This document shows positions 59,367 through 64,000 of a stretch of 64,000 nt of DNA, in pieces (the first letter of the stretch is position 1; every line of letters starts with the position of its first letter). Both the position numbers and the translations under genes were made by a program. The DNA is taken from assembly GCF_022548875.1 (NCBI RefSeq), contig NZ_JAKZEW010000002.1, forward strand, positions 62,898 to 126,897. Direction: 5' to 3'. The notes below the pieces were generated by a model, which saw nothing but the letters and a program-made list of their open reading frames with translations, was not told the DNA's origin and ran no database searches. Source of the stretch: Glycomyces sp. L485 (GTDB taxonomy: Bacteria > Actinomycetota > Actinomycetes > Mycobacteriales > Micromonosporaceae).

Positions 59367-59381
59367 AAGTGCGCTCCTTCC

Positions 59382-59627
59382 TTAACGGGTCTGGCTGGTG
59401 TACGGCAGCAGCGCCATTTCGCGGGCGTTCTTGACGGCCGCGGCGATCTGCCGCTGCTGCTGCGAGGTCACGCCGGTCACACGACGGGCACGGATCTTGC
59501 CGCGGTCGGAGATGAACTTCCGCAGCAGCGCCGTGTCCTTGTAGTCGACGTATTTGATGTCCTCTTTGTCAAGAGGATTGGGCTTCTTCTTCGGCTTCCG
59601 CAGGGGAGCCGATTTCGGGTTGGCCAT
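59382..59627 (-). CDS. rpsR: 30S ribosomal protein S18
   Basis: 81 aa. [20 protein letters not shown], then [20 protein letters not shown] is the S18 core. No CxxC zinc motif, so this is the zinc-independent form. 15 bases before rplI. Confidence 0.97.
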   Translation of the reverse strand: MANPKSAPLRKPKKKPNPLDKEDIKYVDYKDTALLRKFISDRGKIRARRVTGVTSQQQRQIAAAVKNAREMALLPYTSQTR

Positions 59628-59670
59628 TGGTGTCTTGCCTTACTTGAAATCGAGCCGGGTCTGAGCCCGG

Positions 59671-60183
59671 TTAGAACGGCGGGTCTTCGTCGAAGCCCTG
59701 GCCGGTAGCAGAGCCGGAGCTCTGGCCTGCCGGGGCCGCGGAGGCCCAGGGATCGTCCGGAACAGCGCCGCCGCCGCCACCGCCCCCGAATTGGGAACGG
59801 CCGCCGCCTCCGCCGCCGCCGCCGGACTTGTTGACCTTCGCCGTGGCGAATCGCAGTGCCGGGCCGACTTCTTCGACGTCGAGCTCGTAGACGGTGCGCT
59901 TCTCGCCCTCGCGGGTGTCGAAACTGCGCTGCTTGAGCTTGCCCTGCACGATCACGCGGGTACCGCGCGACAGTGACTCGGCGACGTTCTCGGCGTACTG
60001 GCGCCACACGCTGCAGGTCAGGAACAACGCCTCACCGTCGCGCCACTGACCGGACTCCCGGTCGAAGGTGCGCGGGGTGGAGGCGATCCGGAACTTCGCG
60101 ACGGCTGCACCGGAAGGCGTGTAACGCAGCTCCGGGTCGTCGACGAGGTTGCCGATAACCGTGATGACTGTCTCTCCTGCCAT
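59671..60183 (-). CDS. ssb: single-stranded DNA-binding protein
   Basis: 170 aa. OB-fold ([60 protein letters not shown]), a Gly-rich linker and the acidic tip DEDPPF that recruits partner proteins. Located between rpsF and rpsR as in most bacteria. Confidence 0.97.
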   Translation of the reverse strand: MAGETVITVIGNLVDDPELRYTPSGAAVAKFRIASTPRTFDRESGQWRDGEALFLTCSVWRQYAENVAESLSRGTRVIVQGKLKQRSFDTREGEKRTVYELDVEEVGPALRFATAKVNKSGGGGGGGGRSQFGGGGGGGAVPDDPWASAAPAGQSSGSATGQGFDEDPPF

Positions 60184-60222
60184 GACCTCTTCTCCCTAAG
60201 GTCTCGCAGTTGCAAGGTCGGG

Positions 60223-60513
60223 TTACCGAAGCTCCGGCCGCAGCACCTTGGCCCGCAGCACCGACTCGTTGAGCCGCAACTGCCGGTCCATCTCCGCCAC
60301 GGGAGCGGGCTCGGACTGCAGGTCGACGACGGCGTAGATGCCTTCGTTGTTCTTCTCGATCTCGTAGGCGAGACGACGCCGTCCCCAGACATCGATCTTG
60401 TCGACCGTGCCTCCGGCGTCCTTGACGCCCTTCAGGAACTTCTCCAGCGTCGGGCTGACCTGGCTTTCCTCGAGGTTCGGCTCGAGAATCACCATGAGTT
60501 CGTAATGCCGCAA
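60223..60513 (-). CDS. rpsF: 30S ribosomal protein S6
   Basis: 96 aa. [20 protein letters not shown] and [20 protein letters not shown] are the S6 blocks. First gene of the operon; divergent from the fumarase gene with about 276 bases between for promoters. Confidence 0.97.
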   Translation of the reverse strand: MRHYELMVILEPNLEESQVSPTLEKFLKGVKDAGGTVDKIDVWGRRRLAYEIEKNNEGIYAVVDLQSEPAPVAEMDRQLRLNESVLRAKVLRPELR

Positions 60514-60789
60514 GATCGCTCCACCTCCTCTGGTCTCATCGGCCGCGGTATCTCCGCGGCAGGAGGGTCACTTGCACGTCGCCCTCCCGGCCACGCCTCA
60601 CCGGAGGCGGTCGGGTGGACAACCTGGCAATAGTACCTGCGTTTTCGTGGCCCGAATCCGCCGGACCACGCCTTTGTGACGCTACCGGTGGGCACCGACA
60701 ACCCAGGGCGCTCGAGGTCGGCGGCGGTGTGCGCGAACCAACCCCTCCGCTGCCGTGTGCGCAGGCTCTCCCGCGCTAAGTTAGGACGC

Positions 60790-62451
60790 GTGACAGCGTC
60801 GTTCCAATACACGGATCTGCTCCCCATCGGCCCCGACACCGCCGAGTACCGGTTGCTCACCAAGGACGGGGTGAACACGGTCGAAGCCGCCGGCCGCCGG
60901 TTCCTCACCGTCGAGCCCCAGGTGCTCACCGACCTCGCGGCCGAGGCCATCCACGACATCTCCCACTACCTGCGGCCCGCGCACCTCGCGCAGCTGCGCT
61001 CCATCCTCGACGACCCCGAGGCGAGCGGCAACGACCGTTTCGTGGCGATGGACCTGCTCAAGAACGCGAACATCGCCTCCGGCGGCGTCCTTCCGATGTG
61101 CCAGGACACCGGCACCGCGATCGTCATGGGCAAGCGCGGCCGCCACGTCCTCACCGACGGGCGCGACTCCGAGCACCTCTCACGCGGCATCTGGCAGGCC
61201 TACCGCGATCTGAACCTCCGCTACAGCCAGATGGCGCCGATGACGACGTGGGACGAGAAGAACACCGGCTCGAACCTGCCCGCCCAGATCGAGCTCTACG
61301 CCGACGGCGACGACGCCTACAAGCTGCTGTTCATGGCCAAGGGCGGCGGCAGCGCCAACAAGTCGTTCCTGTTCCAGGAGACCAAGGCGATCCTCAACCC
61401 GGACGCCATGATGGCGTTCCTCGACGAGAAGCTGCGCCAGATCGGCACCGCCGCCTGCCCGCCCTACCACCTTGCGGTCGTCATCGGCGGCACCAGCGCC
61501 GAGTACGCGCTCAAGACCGCGAAGTACGCCTCCGCCAAGTACCTCGACGCGATGCCCGCCGAAGGCTCGGCGACCGGGCACGGCTTCCGCGACGTCGAGC
61601 TGGAGCAGCAGGTCCTCGAGCTGACCCGGAACTTCGGGATCGGCGCGCAGTTCGGCGGGAAGTACTTCTGCCACGACGTGCGGGTCATCCGCTTGCCGCG
61701 CCACGGCGCGTCTCTTCCGGTGGCGCTGGCCGTCTCGTGCTCGGCCGACCGGCAGGTGCTGGCGAAGGTCACCGCCGAGGGCGTGTTCCTGGAGCAGTTG
61801 GAGACCGACCCGTCGACGTACCTTCCGGACACAGAGGAGGCGGAGCTCGACGGCGACGTCGTGCGCATCGACTTGAACCGGCCGATGTCCGAGATCCGCG
61901 AGGAGCTGTCGAGGCACCCGGTCAAGACCCGGCTGTCGCTGACCGGCCCGCTCGTGGTCGCCCGCGACATCGCGCACGCCAAGATCAAGGAGCGCCTCGA
62001 CGCGGGCGAACCGATGCCGGACTACCTGCGCGACCACGCCGTCTACTACGCGGGTCCGGCCAAGACGCCCGAGGGTTACGCCTCGGGTTCGTTCGGGCCG
62101 ACCACGGCCGGGCGCATGGACTCCTACGTCGACCTGTTCCAGGCGGCGGGCGGCTCGATGGTCATGCTGGCCAAGGGGAACCGCTCGCAGAAGGTCACCG
62201 ACGCGTGCAAGTCGCACGGCGGGTTCTACCTCGGCTCGATCGGCGGCCCCGCCGCGAAGCTCGCTCAGGACAACATCAAGGCCATGGAGGTCCTGGAGTA
62301 CCCCGAGCTGGGCATGGAGGCGGTCTGGAAGATCGAGGTCGAGGACTTCCCCGCGTTCATCGTCGTGGACGACAAGGGCAACGACTTCTTCGAGGACACC
62401 CGCAAGCCCACGCTCTCCATCGGCCGCAAGCCCAAGATCTCGGTGTCGTAG
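60790..62451 (+). CDS. class I fumarate hydratase (iron-sulfur)
   Basis: 553 aa, single-chain FumA/B type. The three [4Fe-4S] cysteines are in [23 protein letters not shown] and [11 protein letters not shown]. Alpha part: [20 protein letters not shown]; beta part: [40 protein letters not shown]. It interconverts fumarate and malate in the TCA cycle. GTG 60790. Confidence 0.92.
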   Translation: MTASFQYTDLLPIGPDTAEYRLLTKDGVNTVEAAGRRFLTVEPQVLTDLAAEAIHDISHYLRPAHLAQLRSILDDPEASGNDRFVAMDLLKNANIASGGVLPMCQDTGTAIVMGKRGRHVLTDGRDSEHLSRGIWQAYRDLNLRYSQMAPMTTWDEKNTGSNLPAQIELYADGDDAYKLLFMAKGGGSANKSFLFQETKAILNPDAMMAFLDEKLRQIGTAACPPYHLAVVIGGTSAEYALKTAKYASAKYLDAMPAEGSATGHGFRDVELEQQVLELTRNFGIGAQFGGKYFCHDVRVIRLPRHGASLPVALAVSCSADRQVLAKVTAEGVFLEQLETDPSTYLPDTEEAELDGDVVRIDLNRPMSEIREELSRHPVKTRLSLTGPLVVARDIAHAKIKERLDAGEPMPDYLRDHAVYYAGPAKTPEGYASGSFGPTTAGRMDSYVDLFQAAGGSMVMLAKGNRSQKVTDACKSHGGFYLGSIGGPAAKLAQDNIKAMEVLEYPELGMEAVWKIEVEDFPAFIVVDDKGNDFFEDTRKPTLSIGRKPKISVS

Positions 62452-62457
62452 TCCGGC

Positions 62458-62570
62458 TCACCCGCGGCCGTAAGTGAGCCGCCTGAGCAGGGTCTCTGCC
62501 GGGCCGCGGTAGGAGCGGCGCCGCATGAGGTCGGCGGCGGCGACCGTGGCCAGCCAGACCGCGACCGCGC
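62458..62570 (-). pseudogene. DUF418 protein, C-terminal remnant
   Basis: CAVAVWLATVAAADLMRRRS, then YRGPAETLLRRLTYGRG and a stop. The GPxExLLRRLTYG ending is the hallmark of DUF418 membrane proteins. About 300 upstream residues are missing; the sequence to the right (to 62695) belongs to no recognisable gene. Confidence 0.6.
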
Positions 62571-62695
62571 AGAGACGTCGGGCTGCGCGCGCTGCGCCAG
62601 ACCGGTCTCGACTGGGGCTCGAAGGTCGGCGTGGCCATGCTGGTCGGCGAATACGTGCGGCGTGCTCGAAGGCACCTTCGCGGCGTGCCCGGGGT

Positions 62696-63589
62696 TCAAG
62701 CGTCGGGCGAGGTGAAGACCTCGTCAGCGCTGTCCGCGCTCAGGGCCCGGCGGAGCCACAGCAGGAAGGTCGCCTCGTCCTCGCAGACTGACACAAGCTC
62801 CCGTTGAGACTGGCTGAGCTCGATGCCACGGGCGGCGAGCAGCTCGAACAGCATTGTCGCCTGACCTTTGTACATGCCGCGTTCCTCGCCGCGTTCTTCG
62901 AATTCGCGGCGGAGTTCAGATCTGAGCGGGTAGGTCGTGGCCATGATTATGCTCCTCCAGTGTTTGCGTGCGCTACCTTCGCCGAGGCCGATCTCGACGT
63001 ACTCGGCGAAGAACTTCGCGGATTCGAGGTCGATGTCGACGAGGACCTCGGCGAGTGTGTCGAGCGCCGCGTGGATCCCAGGGTCCCGCCGATGAGCGAG
63101 CGCCGCGAAGACCGCGAGCATGACGTCTTCGGCGGCTTGAGCCTTTTCGGTGATGAACGGCGTGTTGTCCGGGCCGATCACGAACGGGTGGACGGTGGCC
63201 GAGGCCCTCCGCTCCGGTCCGAGCGTCATCGGCCTCCGGCAGGAGGTCGCCGTGGCCTTCTCCGCCGTGATGATGATCAGCGTGGCCGCCACGTCGAAGT
63301 GCGCCTCGAAGTACGACAGGTACCAGTGCCACGCCCGTATCTTGGCCTGCGTGGGCGGCTTCGACTGCGGTTCGATGATGAGGATCTCGGCACCCTCGTC
63401 GGTCTCGACCATGAGCGCCGTGTCCACTTCGCGGGTGATGGCCTTGATCTCGGTCGGATCCGAGTCGATGAGCGCCACGCTCCGGAACCTGGGGAAGTCC
63501 TCGTCCAGACATTCCTTCAGCGCGCGCCGGACCAGGTCAGGATCGTCGCGGAACAGATGGTGGAGAGCCTCATGGGGAGCTTTCGGCAT
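62696..63589 (-). CDS. PD-(D/E)XK nuclease-like / Rpn-type protein
   Basis: 297 aa. EVDTALMVETDEGAEILIIE followed by PQSKPPTQAKIRAWHWYLSY has the D...ExQ pattern of the PD-(D/E)XK fold seen in Rpn/transposase-like families. The helical C-terminus carries LRREFEERGEERGMYKGQAT, as in those proteins. Rpn proteins promote recombination or act in phage defence, but the family here is only loosely assigned. Confidence 0.55.
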   Translation of the reverse strand: MPKAPHEALHHLFRDDPDLVRRALKECLDEDFPRFRSVALIDSDPTEIKAITREVDTALMVETDEGAEILIIEPQSKPPTQAKIRAWHWYLSYFEAHFDVAATLIIITAEKATATSCRRPMTLGPERRASATVHPFVIGPDNTPFITEKAQAAEDVMLAVFAALAHRRDPGIHAALDTLAEVLVDIDLESAKFFAEYVEIGLGEGSARKHWRSIIMATTYPLRSELRREFEERGEERGMYKGQATMLFELLAARGIELSQSQRELVSVCEDEATFLLWLRRALSADSADEVFTSPDA

Positions 63590-63663
63590 GACGCGAGACT
63601 AGGAAGCACGAACGGCGAGCCCTCGTATTTCGACCGGCGAGTCTCCGTGCCGTGATCACCGTC

Positions 63664-64000
63664 TCAACGTTCGACGTAGCTGAGCAGGTCCTGGCGGGTC
63701 AGCACGCCGGTCGGCTTGCCCTCGGTGAAGACCATGAGCGCGTCGTGGTTCTCCAGGACCTCCACGGCCCGCTCCACGTTCTCGCCCGATCCGATCGTCG
63801 GCAGTCCCTTGCCGATGTGCCGCTCGATCGGGTCGTGCAGCGTCGCCTCGCCCTTGAACAGCGCGTCCATCAGGTCCCGTTCGGCCACCGCCCCGGCGAC
63901 CTCGCCGCTCATCACCGGCGGCTCGGCCTTGAGCACCGGCATCTGGCTGACGCCGTACTGGCGCATGATGTCGATCGCCTCACGAACCGTGTCCGTGGGG
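63664..64000 (-). CDS. cbs: cystathionine beta-synthase, C-terminal CBS domains (partial)
   Basis: The gene continues beyond the right edge. Visible part: VREAIDIMRQYGVSQMPVLK, GEVAGAVAERDLMDALFKGE and LMVFTEGKPTGVLTRQDLLS, i.e. one and a half CBS domains in the order found after the PLP domain of actinobacterial cystathionine beta-synthase. With metB it supports transsulfuration. A stand-alone CBS protein cannot be excluded. Confidence 0.7.
   Translation of the reverse strand, partial: PTDTVREAIDIMRQYGVSQMPVLKAEPPVMSGEVAGAVAERDLMDALFKGEATLHDPIERHIGKGLPTIGSGENVERAVEVLENHDALMVFTEGKPTGVLTRQDLLSYVER

Noticed and set aside
62590-62695. Plus-strand fragment reading LRQTGLDWGSKVGVAMLVGE
   Set aside because: Protein-like but too short, with no start and no family; not listed as a feature.

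Overview
The window is about 64 kb of high-GC DNA with actinobacterial gene content. The main clues are a MshB/LmbE-like deacetylase, an actinobacterial cystathionine beta-synthase and MetB, a SigE-type sigma factor, a large LuxR (LAL) regulator, an LPVTG surface protein with a thioester-type domain, and GTG/TTG starts with GTGA/ATGA-coupled genes. A Glycomycetales or Micromonosporales-like host would fit, but the genus cannot be fixed from sequence alone. The right end (dnaB, rplI, rpsR, ssb, rpsF) is the block that usually lies within some tens of kb of the chromosome origin, so this is chromosomal.

Layout. 0-5 kb: DUF7144-YihY fusion, a NarL-type two-component pair whose response regulator is frameshifted, small membrane proteins, and a decayed gene. 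5-18 kb: Nudix hydrolase and P-loop kinase, EEP hydrolase, IS630 remnant, secreted polysaccharide deacetylase, GNAT, S66 peptidase, coupled GH92 mannosidase and GT4, sigma factor with a membrane partner, PIG-L deacetylase, VTT and CDP-alcohol transferase genes. 18.3-21.9 kb: a persulfide/thiosulfate detoxification operon (rhodanese, MBL-rhodanese, rhodanese-YgaP, TauE) with two ATACCCC-type CsoR/CstR operators. The adjacent repressor gene survives only as its last 42 codons. 21.9-29 kb: surface protein, a lower-GC three-gene secreted/membrane operon of unknown function, and several gene remnants. 29.4-35 kb: tRNA-Ala(GGC), enol-lactonase-like hydrolase, RelE fragment, amidase-like protein, metB, an Asp-rich Ca-binding-like protein, a VOC protein and msrA.

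35.17-44.31 kb is a 9.13-kb integrated mobile element lying exactly in the 3' end of msrA. An 11-bp direct repeat (AACGGCCTGTC) marks both ends. The displaced native MsrA C-terminus (reading NGLSCPVGV...) sits just outside the right end. The element carries a serine integrase whose ATG overlaps the hybrid msrA stop, an XRE regulator, a winged-helix (replication-initiator-like) gene with five palindromic iterons inside its coding sequence, and a G-rich cos-like tract. It also has a lone HK97 major capsid protein with one small head-type protein, a CmoA-like plus a CheR-like methyltransferase, a GntR-type regulator and a DUF2637 membrane protein. No terminase, portal, protease or tail gene is present. 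The simplest reading is a capsid-encoding phage satellite, and it is the strongest candidate here for an undescribed system.

44.4-64 kb: MMPL transporter, LAL regulator, multicopper oxidase, larB/larC (nickel-pincer cofactor), glycerophosphodiester phosphodiesterase, HATPase anti-sigma-type protein, DUF2029 mannosyltransferase-like protein, zf-TFIIB protein and dnaB. These are followed by an intergenic array of seven same-strand DnaA-box-like 9-mers mostly one helical turn apart, the rpsF-ssb-rpsR-rplI operon, class I fumarase, a DUF418 remnant, a PD-(D/E)XK-like protein and the 3' end of cystathionine beta-synthase.
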